Shown here in pieces: positions 21,108 through 32,855 of a stretch of 64,000 nt of DNA. The DNA comes from Vicia villosa. Taxonomy: Eukaryota; Streptophyta; Magnoliopsida; Fabales; Fabaceae. The notes beneath the pieces were generated by a model. That model did not search any database and was not told the origin of the DNA. It saw nothing but the letters and a program-made list of their open reading frames with translations. The DNA is taken from contig NC_081184.1 in assembly GCF_029867415.1 (NCBI RefSeq), positions 73,032,616-73,096,615 of the forward strand. Reading direction: 5' to 3'. The stretch's first letter is position 1, and every line of letters begins with the position of its first letter. Made by a program: the position numbers and the translations under genes.

Positions 21108-22335
21108 TGAAGGATAGAAAAACACTTAGAAAGGGGGGGGGTTTGAATAAGTGTAGTCTTAAAAACTTGAACGATAAAAATAAATTGCACAGTTATTTTT
21201 ATCCTGGTTCGTTGTTAACTAAACTACTCCAGTCCACCCCCACGGAGTGATTTACCTCACCTGAGGATTTAATCCACTAATCGCAACAGATTACAATGGT
21301 TTTCCACTTAGTCCGCGACTAAGTCTTCTAGAGTATCCTGATCACAACGTGATCACTCCAGGAACAAATGCTTAGACACAAGCTAAGACTTTCTTAGAGT
21401 ATCCTGACCACCACGTGATCACTCTAATTACAACTGCTTAGACACAAGCTAAGACTTCCTAGAGTATCCTGATCAACACTTGATCACTCTAGTTACTTAC
21501 AAATTAATGTAATCAAATAAGAGTTTTACAAATGCTTCTGAAAAGCTATAATCACAACAGTGATATTTCTCTTAACGTTTAAGCTTAATCTCACTAATAT
21601 ATTACAACAGCAATGTAGTGAGCTTTGATGAAGATGAAGTTTCTGAGCTTTGAGTTTGAACAGCGTTTCAGCAAGTTTTTCAGAATAGTTTCGTTCAGAG
21701 TTGTTCTAGAGTTGGTAACCTTGCTTCTCATCAGAACTTCATATTTATAGGCGTTTTGAGAAGATGACCGTTGGGCGCATTTAATGCTTTGCGTGTTCCG
21801 TACAGCTTTGCATTTAATGTTTCACGCTTTTGTCAACTACCTCGAGCCTTGTTCACGCTGTGTCTACTGACGTTGCCTTTAATAGCTTCCAACGTTCCTT
21901 TTGTCAGTCAGCGTAGCCTGCCACTTGTACTTTCTTCTGATCTGATGTTTGTGAATAAAATATTTGAATATCATCAGAGTTAAACAGCTTGGTGCACAAC
22001 ATCTTCTTGTCTTCTGACCTTGAAGTGCTTTTGAGCGTGATACCATGAGAACTTCAGTGCTTCTGCTTCTGATCTTAAGTTCTTCTGATGCTTCCATAGA
22101 CCCATGTTCTGATTCTGCCTTGACCATCTTCTGATGTCTTGCCAGACCATGTTCTGATGTTGCATGCTGAACCTTCTGAGACAAAGCTTCTGAGCGCTGA
22201 TTTGTGCATACTCTTTATATATTTCCTGAAATGGAAATTGCAATGTATTAGAGTACCACATTATCTCACACAAAATTCATATCCTTGTTATCATCAAAAC
22301 TAAGAATATTGATCAGAACAAATCTTGTTCTAACA
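21108..22335 (-). mobile_element. 5' LTR of the SIRE-like Copia element (1228 bp)
   Basis: On the minus strand it starts TGTTAGAACAAGATTTGTTC at 22335 and ends CTATCCTTCA at 21108, so it has TG...CA ends. A repeated block GAGTATCCTGATCAC, three times between 21330 and 21490, is an internal sub-repeat. The other LTR is lost in the gap, so no target duplication can be checked. Confidence 0.85.
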
Positions 22336-22512
22336 CATTTTTCGCGAGCGTGCGACACCTAGCGAGCGGAATTTTTTTCTTTTTATTTTGTTCGGACTTT
22401 TCTTTTCTTATGTTGTTCGACTTTTTCTCTTATCTTGTCTGCCATTTATTTGCATGTTTACTGTTATTTGTTTATCCTTCCATTGCATGATTCCCTTATC
22501 ACATTGCATGAT
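22336..22512. other. Spacer between Copia LTR and T1
   Basis: Begins CATTTTTCGCGAGCGTGCGA and is T-rich afterwards. ATTGCATGATTCCCTTATCACATTGCATGAT contains a repeated ATTGCATGAT. No gene seen. Confidence 0.4.
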
Positions 22513-23463
22513 TGTTAGCTGAAGATTTCGTTTAGGAAGAAATGTCCTTCGAAGGTCTGAAATTTGAAGGAGGTGGTTATTGATGACCATCTTTGAAGAT
22601 AAAATGGCTCCTGATGGCCATGTTTCGAGAATGAAGAATTTTAAGTCATAACGAAGATAGTGAATGCTGAAACTAGTAGGAGTGTATATCTTCGAGACTT
22701 AGACAAATTTTACGAAATATGTTAAGTACTGATGCTTAGTGTATTTCCGTGGTATTTTAATGTTAAGTTATATTGCCACGCGTCGAAGGAGGATTCAGGC
22801 GGGAAGATTTGAAATTCGAAGAAGTTTGCATAACTGTCCAGAGACAGATGGCTTTCCGGGGATTCTCATGAGAAACGTGGCATTAAATTAGCGTAGGACC
22901 GTTAAGGTCAAAACTAGTATAAATAAGGGTTCTAATGTTAGGATTCAGTGTGTTCATTTTGTACAAATCACTCACATATTACTCAAGTATCAAGCGTTAA
23001 GAGAAAGAGTTCGCTGAGAAATGTACGTATGACACCACCACCATTTTAATACATGTGTATTTTCCTTTATTTTCAAGTATCTTTCGATATTATTGCATTT
23101 CGTTTACTTCCTGCCATTTACATTCCTGCACTCTTTATTTTCATGTTATTTATCTTTGAAGTATTTAACATTTTTGCATTTTAAGATTCTTGCACTTTTA
23201 CAGTTTTTATCTTATGTTTTATCTTGACTTACCTTTCACTGAAGTTATATTTACGTGTATAACCAAGTGACTACTAACCTTTATTGTTTCGATTGAGTAA
23301 TTCTTATTTTCAAGGCAAAATCATAAACATGGTTCGAATCATCATAAATAACAATCTTTTTGACTATGTCCTAGGATCAATCTAGTCGATCCTGCGAATA
23401 ACCAAATCATATTTATTATAATTTGGAAGACTAGCGGTTGTTTACCGGAAATCACCGTAAACA
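22513..23463 (+). repeat. T1 5' LTR (951 bp)
   Basis: Starts TGTTAGCTGAAGATTTCG and ends CACCGTAAACA. A GTATAAATAAGGG sequence at about 22917-22930 is a good core promoter, which would place the transcription start near 22950. It matches 37196-38143 almost base for base. Confidence 0.93.
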
Positions 23464-23466
23464 AAA

Positions 23467-23484
23467 TGGCACGCCCAGTGGGAC
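23467..23484 (+). other. T1 primer binding site
   Basis: TGGCACGCCCAGTGGGAC starts three bases after the LTR, where the PBS is expected. The tRNA species was not determined. Confidence 0.75.
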
Positions 23485-23616
23485 AGTGTCAAGCAGATTG
23501 TTTTTAATCAATTGTTTTATTTTGTCTAGACAATATCAAGACCTTGTATAAACCTTAGGAACGGTAAATTAACAAACAGTGCACAACCGATTCCCAAGCG
23601 AAGGTACAACAAGAAA

Positions 23617-26600
23617 ATGGTCGTCACGACCAGTACAGGGGGATATCAGGATCCCTCACAAGGCTCAGGATCAGGAGCGGCAAATTCTATGCATGTTTCG
23701 ACTTCTACTCAAGGAGCGCGGGATACACCGGGTCCAAATGGATCGAGGCCCACGGATAGTTCCCAGGCTATACCTGAGAATAATACAGAACCATCAGGGA
23801 CTATTCCAGTTTCAGTGTCGACTACCGCACCTTCATCCACAAGCGCAAATGAGATACCACTTTTCTCGACAAATGCTGTAAATAACTTATTCAACCCAGG
23901 GTCGAACTCTGCATTCGAATGGAGGCCAAACTACCCATACAGAATGCCATACCCATATGGAACAGGCGTACGGGGGCAGGACCTACATATGCTACAACTA
24001 ATAATGCGACGTTTTCGCCAAATGTTGGTTCAGTGGGTCGAAGTGCACAAAATACTGGCTTCTCTACCCAAATACCCAATTTTACCACAAGTAATCAAGC
24101 AACATTCCGACAAGAAATGGATGCAAGCAACCATGATATGTTAGGGGTCTTGGCCAAGGAACTGGCTTCAATTTTGAATCCACTAGCAACAAATATTACT
24201 AGTACGAATCGAGAGAATGTGGAGATTTTCCAAAAGATATCATCTCAAATGAATCGAATGGCAGATTTCATGGGAGTTCCATACCCTAAACGAAAGGACA
24301 AACAACCCTTGTATCGAGAAGAAGGACCCCATTATGGAACGTATTCAAGATGTGGTCCCTCCGTCTAGGACAACCACTAATAATGTAGTTGCCCCACAAA
24401 GAACAGCGGCAATCGAAGGGAACCAAGTAATAGATTTGGAGGCTTCGAATCAAAGAGTTGTTCTCGTTCAACAGGAAATGGAGGAAGTAAGACCCAGATT
24501 AAGGATAGTGGGTAGGAATGAACATCCGGATGAAATCGTTCAGAGAGTCAGAAGAGAAAATCTGGCTACGGAAAATAACTTAACCGCCATGATAGAAAGG
24601 GTTATGGCCAATAACGGCCTTAGCACTGGACTTCGACGTCCAAATTATACATCCCCCATATCAGATTATATCATGCAGACAGAGTTGCCTAGAGGCACTA
24701 AAGTGCCCAAGTTCACAAAGTTTTCAAGCGAAACTAGCGAGTCAACTGTGGAACATATTGCCAGATATCTGACAGAAGCAGGAGACTTAGCAGGGAATGA
24801 GGATTTAAGGATCAAATATTTCCCTAGTTCGCTAACAAAGAATGCTTTTATTTGGTTCACTACTTTACCACCAAATTCGATAGATGCTTGGGCACACTTA
24901 GAAAGGTTGTTCCATGAACAGTTCTACATGGGCCAAACCAAGATAAGTCTGAAAGAATTGGCCAGCATTAAGAGGAAGTTTACAGAACCAATTGATGACT
25001 ACCTGAATAGGTTCCGACTGTTGAAATCAAGGTGTTTCACGACAGTCCCAGAACATGAATTGGTCGAAATGGCTGCCGGTGGTCTAGACTATTCAATTAG
25101 AAAGAAACTAGATACTCAGTACCTTAGGGATATGACCCAGTTGGCAGATAGGGTTCGACAAGTCAAACGCTTGAAAGCAGAAAAAGCTAGAGCAAACAAG
25201 GGATATAAAAAGGAAAGGGTAGCATACGTCGAGGCGGAAGACGCTGATGACGAATCTTTCAGCGACTCATATGGCATAGAAGAGGTCGAAATAGATTTAG
25301 CCGAATTGAAAGAAGCGCCACCTTATGCTTGCAAATTACTCAATCCTGCAAATGGAAAAAATCCAGTAGAAAACGATAAGAACGATAGATTCCCTAAGAA
25401 AACTTACACATTCGACGTCACTAAGTGTGATGAGATATTTGATTTACTAGTAAAAGATGGCCAAATGATACTGCCTCCAAATTCCAAAATTCCTGCGTTA
25501 GAACAACGGAAGAAGAGAGGTTTTTGTAAATATCATGGTTTTTTGGGCCATAAAATCTCACAATGTTTTCTTTTCAGGGATATAATTCAAAACGCTATCA
25601 AGGATGGACGTTTGAAGTTTGCTGACAAGACTAAGAGTCACATGAAGGTCGACACAAATCCTTTGAACATTGCTGACGCTAGCCTTTGTGAACCACTGGA
25701 TGTCAACATGGTAGATGTGTCTGAGGTAGACATTGCGAAAGCTGATACAATGTTAACCGGAAAGCAGGCTACTGAAAGCCTAAATGACGATGCGGTCTTC
25801 AATACTGATGTTGAAGAATCCTCTAAGACAGAGATAACTGAAGTTTCGAGAGAAAAAACCAGTGAGGCCACTAAAGACCTCAGGGTAAAACTTCAACAAA
25901 TCCAAATTTCTGAAGCCCCCCAGCAGTTGTTAACATGGTCAGTGCCGGACGACCAGTGTCTGAATTTGGCGAATTGGAGACATGGTTGACAAGGCAAAAG
26001 GGAAACATTGAAATCCCTCCAAGAGGGAAAAGTCTCAAAGATTATCTCTGGAATTGCCATGAAAGGAATGGCGGAAAACAATGGATGTGTCCAAGGTGTT
26101 CGATCATGCTGAATCGAAGGGTCGAAGCCAACTTCGAAAGGGCTCGACGCGAAAGATGGGAACACCCCGGGAGAGAACCAAACCCTTTGCTACAAGTATA
26201 CCCAAAGATGGAAGAAAGCTTAGTGGGATTTCTGGTCAGATGTCAGAGGAAAAACACTGAAGTTGCACTGTGCCCCAGATGTGAGACAGTTTATGATGAA
26301 ATGCTGGCACGATCATTCGAGAGGGTGTACTGCTACATGGGTCGAGAAACTCAGGGATTACGTCCTAACCTGTATGGTTTCGATATATGGACCCCAACGA
26401 AGAGACCTGACAGCCCACATCCTAGGGCTCGAAGGGTAACATTCAAAGTCCCTGCAGAAGTACCTAGGGACAGATGGGTGCAAGTTGGTGCAAGAACCAA
26501 CAAATGGCGAAGTTGGGACCAAGGAGGAAGGACTGCAATGGCATATAGGAAGCAATTTCAAAACTCAAATCGAGAGATGTATCGGTTGGAGAATTACAAG

Positions 26601-26696
26601 GGAAAAAAATCCTATGTCCAGATCCCAGTGGAGAAGGCACCAGAGAATGAAAAAGGCTCAAAGAGAATACAGACCAAGAGAAGCTGGAGAGTCTAG
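23617..26696 (+). pseudogene. T1 gag (frameshifted)
   Basis: The first in-frame ATG is at 23617. A low-complexity Ser/Thr/Pro leader precedes a capsid domain at about 24640-25200. Its landmarks are KYFPSSLTKNAFIWFTTLPP, FHEQFYMGQTKISLKELA and LDYSIRKKLDTQYL, the retrotransposon gag signature. Downstream are a conserved FCKYHGFLGHKISQCFLFRD segment (cysteine/histidine zinc-type) and paired CPRC motifs (at about 26089 and 26275) with flanking CQRKN. Reading frame changes near 23965, 24340, 25965 and 26600 show decay. The same modules recur in T3 at 45960-48130. Confidence 0.85.
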
Positions 26697-26699
26697 TAG

Positions 26700-27594
26700 C
26701 AACCAAGTCCCATACCAGGGGGCGAAGGAAAGCAAACCTCCGGTGGAACGCAGACTATTCGAAGCTGAAAATATTTTAGAAGAAGAAGAAGAAAAGATGC
26801 ATTCCAGTCCTTGGAAGGAAGAGGATAGAATGACGAATGATTTCGATTTTGACGGGGTGTCATCTATAAACCTCAACTGCAACGTTGTGTCTGTACTCCC
26901 TCATGAGTTTAATCAGGAAACTGAAGTTGAAGACTGCGAAGAGGCTGATATCGAAGAAATGGCGAAACACAGACCTGTGTGTTACTATGTTCTAAACAAC
27001 GGCGCAGTTGAAGAGCATAACGCTTTCTTCGAGAGGCATGATGAAGGTATGCGAAATCATTTGAAACCACTCTACATAAGGGCTAAAATTGAAGATGTTG
27101 GCATTAATAAAGTCTTAGTAGATGGGGGGGCAGTAGTGAACCTAATTCCCCAATACATGCTGAAAAGAATTGGTATGTTCGATACCGATATAAGGCCACA
27201 TAACATGGTTTTATCTAACTATGAAGGCAAAATAGGACAGACACTGGGAGTTGTTCAGGTAAATTTAACAGTTGGCTCAGTCACGAGGCTAACTATGTTT
27301 ATGGTTATACCAGCAAAAGCAAACTACAACCTTTTGCTCGGAAGAGAATGGATCCACGGGGTTGCAGCTGTGCCATCGACAATGCATCAAAGTGTAACCA
27401 TTTGGAGGGAAGATGGTATAGTAGAGAATATTGAGGGAGATCAGAGCTACTACATGGCTGAAGTTAACCAGGTTAATAAAACTAACTTCGATAGGAACTT
27501 GGCAAACATAGGACCTTGTCATGCTGCAGAAGAGATGTATACCCCAAATAAAAATGCGTTGTACTACTTAACTCTACACCCAAATGGTTTCTAG
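26700..27594 (+). pseudogene. T1 retropepsin-like protease region
   Basis: Residues around 27105-27165 read VLVDGGAVVNLIPQYMLKRI, the aspartic protease active site in its Tat form (D-G-G-A rather than D-S/T-G-A). YNLLLGREWI about 65 residues later is the second protease landmark. The frame is continuous with the end of gag and closes with TAG at 27592-27594, just before the pol frame resumes in another phase. Confidence 0.82.
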
Positions 27595-27613
27595 TGGAAT
27601 AGGGAAATAATGG

Positions 27614-30600
27614 ATGGCCCAGAAGACACCCCATCAACGGAACATTATCCAACAATACGGCCAACAGGCTGGGATGACGAAGTTGATGATGTCTGAGTCA
27701 TCATTTTTCAGAAAGATTTCGGCTTATGTAGCCGAGAATAAAAGAAAGACGGCTCTCGAAGCCGAATTGACAAAAATGTTGTTTAATGAAGGGCTAAAAA
27801 AGGAAGAAACTCCAGATTTGGGGATAGATACGATCCCTCACCTGCCTGAAGATTCAGTCCAAGTGAAAGAGGTTTCAGGAGAAGAGATAGGTCAAAGATT
27901 GGATGGAATCTACGACGAAGAGCCTTTGGGATTCGAGAAGGACCCAATGGGATCAAATATCAAGATACTAGCCCAAGATCCACTCGAAGAGGTAAATCTT
28001 GGAGATGGAGATCAAAAGAGGGTAACATACGTCAGTGCGAAACTAGAGCCACCGCTTAAGTCAAAAGTGGTCGCGTTGTTGAAGAAGAACAAAGATTGCT
28101 TTACATGGGATTACGATGAGATGCCTGGTTTAGGGCGCGATTTGGTCGAATTGAAGTTACCCATAAAAGAAGGAAAGAAGCCCATCAAGCAAACTCCTAG
28201 AAGGTTCGCACCAGAAATTCATTCGAAGATTAAAGCAGAAGTCAAAAGACTCCTACGGTGTAAGTTCATCAGAACCACAAGGTATGTCGAATGGATTGCT
28301 AATATTGTACCAGTTATTAAAAAGAATGGTTCATTAAGAGTATGCATAGATTTTCGTGATCTAAATGCAGCAACTCCTAAGGATGAATATCCTATGCCTG
28401 TGGCAGAAATGTTAGTGGATTCAGCCGCAGGTTTTGAATATCTAAGTATGTTGGATGGATACTCTGGTTATAATCAGATTTTCATTGCAGAAGAAGATGT
28501 GTCTAAAACAGCTTTTCGTTGCCCAGGGGCAATAGGCACCTATGAGTGGGTTGTGATGCCTTTTGGTTTAAAGAATGCTGGGGAAACCTACCAGTGAGCA
28601 ATGAATTCAATATTTCATGATTTTATAGAAACATTCATGCAAGTATACATAGATGACATCGTAGTTAAATCTGTCTCAGATTGCGATCATCTCGATCATC
28701 TAAGCCAATCATTCGAAAGAATGAGAAAATATGGCTTAAAGATGAATCCCCTCAAATGTGCTTTCTTTGTGCAGGCTGGAGATTTCCTGGGCTTCGTGGT
28801 TCATAAAAAGGGGATAAAAATTAACCAGAATAAAAAGAAGGCTATTATGGAAACCAAGCCTCCATCCACGAAGAAAGAATTGCAGTCCTTGCTGGGGAAG
28901 ATAAACTTCTTAAGAAGGTTCATCTCTAATTTGAGTGGACGCACACAAGCTTTCTCCCCTCTACTTCGTCTAAGGGAAGGAAAGTTCGAATGGCGTGTCG
29001 AACATAAAGAAGCTTTTGATAAAATCAAGCAATACTTGATCCATCCACCAATCTTATTTCCCCCAAATGGGAAGAAACACATGCGCCTATATATTTCAGC
29101 TTCAGATAATACAATAGGCAGTATGTTAGCACAAGAAGATGAAAATGGCATCGAAAGAGCCATTTATTATTTAAGTAGAGTACTCAATGATGCAGAGACT
29201 AGGTATAGCGCAATAGAAAAACTCTGCCTTTGTTTATATTTCTCTTGTATCAAACTCAAGTATTATATAAAGCCAGTTGATGTTTATGTTTCGTCTCATT
29301 GCGATGTTGTCAAACATATGTTATCAAAGCCAATATTGCACAGTCGAATTGGCAAATGGGCTTTAGCCCTTACTGAGTACTCACTGATATTTCAACCTCT
29401 CAAGGCAATGAAAGGTCAGATTGTATCAAATTTCATTGTTGACCATGCAGTGGTTGAGAATCCTCAACAATATGTAGATTTGAAGCCTTGGAAGCTATAC
29501 TTCGATGGTTCGACTCACAGAGAAGGAACTGGTGTTGGGATATTGATAATTTCTCCTGATGGAATTCCAACAAAGCTCAAGTACAAGATTGAAGGTCCTT
29601 TATGCTCCAACAACGAAGCTGAATATGAAGCACTAATTGCTGGACTTGAAGCTTTGTTAGAATTGGGGGCAACCAGAGTCGAAATTAAAGGAGACTCCGA
29701 ACTAGTGATCAAGCAATTAACAAAGGAGTACAAATGCATCAAAGAAAACTTGATCATGTACTTTGTCATAGCAAATAGGCTGCTTAAAAAATTCGAATAC
29801 GTAGAGTTAAACCATGTTTCAAGGACCAAGAATCAAGAAGCAAATGATTTGGCACAGTTAGCCTCAGGATATAGGGTATCAAAAGAAAAATTAGAAGAAC
29901 TGATCGAAGTTAGAGGGAAAGCAATGGCTACCAAACTTTCCCCAAGTGACCTGGAGAATTCACAATTAGGCTTTGCTGGCAAAGAAGAATTCGAAATGTT
30001 AAATATAGACTCGTTAGCAGATACAGATTGGAGGAGCCCAATTGTGAACTATTTAAAAAATCCTTCGACAGATACAGACAGGAAGGTGAGATATAGAGCC
30101 CTGTCATATTTCCTGATGGGAAACGAATTGTTCAAGAAAACTCCTGAAGGGGTCTTGTTAAAATGCTTGGGTGAAGCAGAAGCATATTTGGCTCTTTCAA
30201 ATGTACACAGTGGAGCATGTGGTGCACATCAAGCAGGACACAAAATGAAATGGCTTCTGTTTCGTTATGGAATGTATTGGCCTTCCATGTTAAAAGACTG
30301 CATAGAGATTGCGAAAGGGTGTCAAGAATGTCAAGAACATGCAGGTATCCAACACGCCCCAGCAAACGAATTAAGTTCAATAGTGAAACCATGGCCTTTT
30401 AGGGGATGGGCACTAGATTTGATTGGAGAAATTCACCCCAAATCATCTAAAGGTCAAAGATACATATTGGTAGGAATAGACTACTTCACAAAATGGGTTG
30501 AAGCAATACCACTCGCGAATGTGGATCAAGAGGCCGTGATTGAGTTTATTCAGAAACATATTATATACAGATTTGGAATCCCAGAAAGTATAACTATTGA

Positions 30601-31297
30601 TCAAGGATCAGTGTTCACTGGGCGAAAGATGCAGGACTTCGCCAAAGAAATAGGGTTCAAATTGTTTACTTCTACACCTTACTATGCTCAGGCAAATGGA
30701 CAAGTTGAAGCAGCAAACAAGATAATAATTGGTCTTATCAAGAAACATGTGGGGAAAAAACCCAAGAATTGGCATAAAACTTTGGACCAAGCACTTTGGG
30801 CTTGTCGAACATCTCCAAAAGAAGCTACAAATACTACGCCTTTCCAACTGACGTTTGGTCACGATGCAGTACTCCCAATCGAGATATACCTGCAGTCAGT
30901 AAGGATACAAAGACAGGCAGAAATCCCTCCCAACGTATACTGGGAGTTAATGATGAATGAATTAGTAGACCTGGACGAAGATAGACTTCGAGCATTGGAG
31001 ATGATAAAAAGGCAAAAGGAAAGAGTATCCAGAGCATACAACAAAAAGGTGAAAGGTAAAACGTTTATCAATAATGACTTAGTTTGGAAAGTTATTTTAC
31101 CTATAGATCGAAAGAATCAGGCACTTGGTAAATGGTCCCCACACTGGGAAGGACCCTTTCGAATCTTAAAGGTATTTTCGAATAATGCTTACGAAATCGA
31201 AGAATTAGCAGAAGATCGCAGGGTCTTAAGAGTAAATGGGAAGTATCTGAAGAGATACAAACCAAGCATGCATGAAGTGAAGATTTCAAAAACGTAG
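27614..31297 (+). pseudogene. T1 pol: RT, RNase H, archaeal RNase H, integrase
   Basis: RT motifs run from SLRVCIDFRDLNAATPKDEY (about 28330) through MPFGLKNAGETYQ to YIDDIVVKS. A TGA at 28595-28597 interrupts between the last two, probably from CGA. Then come RNase H (IERAIYYLSRVLNDAETRYS), a second RNase H of archaeal type (about 29495-29800, YFDGST, NNEAEYEAL, ELVIKQL), an H2C2 zinc site (GAHQAGHK ... CQECQEHA), and the integrase core with D in ALDLIG, D in TIDQGS and E in GQVEAANK. A C-terminal module (WEGPFRILKVFSNNAYEIEE) closes the protein at TAG 31295-31297. No chromodomain is present. Apart from the one nonsense codon the 1227-codon frame is open. Confidence 0.92.
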
Positions 31298-31517
31298 ATA
31301 TTTAAGGTACTACGTAAGCCAAAATGGTTGAACTAATGCCAAAATGGCTTTGTGATCAAAATATACGATAAATAAAGTAAAGAGACAAAGAAACAGCAAA
31401 ATATTTGTCATTAGAAAGTAAAAGATTACATGCATTACAAAATGAAGCCTAAAAGCATGACCCAAAATGTTGAAGAGTACAAAAGAGAAAACATAAAAAC
31501 CTAAACCAAAACACCAC

Positions 31518-32250
31518 CTAGTTGATCCTCTGGTCTAAACCTTCCAAAGCCAGCAGGGGCAAGCTCTCCGCTTCGAACATATCCATGGACCCAGAGCTGC
31601 GCATCCTTCTCACTATACCCTTTTTGAGGAATATGTAAGATAAGAGTCTCCCATATGGAAGACACGTCACAACCCCTTGACGAGCAGCTGCCATAGAAAC
31701 TGCCTTAACAAGCCCTTTGAAGATCATCAAAGGAAAGTTGATTTTCTTTCCACGAAAGCCACAGAGTATAAACTCTAAATCTTCCACCATGATGCTATTT
31801 TGATCATGGTTTCGTGGACGAAAATTACCCACAAGGAGTTGGTGCCAAATCCTGATGACCTTGGCGCTGAAAGGGTCATTGTCCATGAGAGTCCTCAACA
31901 GAAGATGAGTGGTCATGTTGAAGCTGTTATCATCAAAGGTCTCCCCCAGAGTTGTTGCATCTCATAAGGTTAGAGATAGTGGTGGGAGTGATCCTAATGT
32001 GGGCACCTCGAACCTCAGAGATTATGGTGGTTCTACCTTCTGGATCTATGCGTAAAGACGCAAACATCCAGAAATCAGCCAGCATGTAGGGATAAACTGG
32101 TCCTTCCAGGATTTCATAATAGAAATCAAGCTCTTGGTTAACAAAGAAAGCACTAATGCTTATGGAATTGCTTTCAAAATCTTCTTCAGAAACTTTGAAT
32201 TCTTTTTTGATGCAAGCTCTGATATTGTTATAAGTGAGGGGTACTGCCAT
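31518..32250 (-). pseudogene. T1 antisense gene 2: 'putative plant transposon protein'-like
   Basis: Read on the minus strand from ATG 32250 (the open frame extends upstream to 32325, but the TATA box at 32378 and the MAVPLTYNN start favour 32250). It contains LADFWMFASLRIDPEGRTTI, ITPTTISNLMRC, then IWHQLLVGNFRPRNHD and VEDLEFILCGFRGKKINFP. The order and spacing recall the DUF-type 'putative plant transposon protein' family often found beside plant mobile domain genes; this is from memory and uncertain. A one-base frame break in a run of G near 31940 splits it into two open parts. Its 3' end lies 220 bp from the end of pol, so the two are convergent. Function unknown. Confidence 0.6.
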
Positions 32251-32377
32251 TTTGTAGAGAAAAATTTGGAAATGTTTTTCTGGTTTTGTGTTGAAGAAAA
32301 TGCAAAAGGAGGAACGAAGTTTCAAGATAAGGTTTTTTGGAACAAGAATGAAGAGAAGAAGTGTGATGCTAAGCCCT

Positions 32378-32384
32378 TATATAG
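32378..32384 (-). promoter_or_regulatory. TATA box of antisense gene 2
   Basis: On the minus strand GGTCTATATAAGGG, about 130 bp upstream of the ATG at 32250, is a near-ideal plant TATA box facing the antisense direction inside the retrotransposon. Confidence 0.6.
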
Positions 32385-32855
32385 ACCTGGGGGCAAGAGT
32401 GGAACGGTTTAATTTTTAATGTGTGATTAGACTGCGTTTGGTATTCCAAAGAGGAGTTATGGCTTCCGCCGTTTCCCGCCCTTGGAAGTTGAGATGCAAT
32501 CATGAAAATCTGATGCACGCACGTCTTAAAGAGATGTTTTGGAGAAAGTGACGTCATCACTTAATAATGATTACGGCTAAGGGAGTGGAAACGTCAAGTC
32601 TAAGTTAAAAGGTGCGAAGGATGGTCAGATCACGTGTTTTACATTAATTAAAATTACTGTGGCAAATCAGGAAATAGATTTTGGAGAAATCTGGAAGATT
32701 TGCTAAAAATACTGCTTGCGAGGATTGCAAAAATATGAACAAAGTGGAAGATAAAAGCTAAGAAGATAAAAGTTGAGCATACATATATATTCTACGAAGA
32801 GTTTGATTACAAAGCAAAAGTACAGCATGATAATGAAGTACAAGGTTTGAGATAA

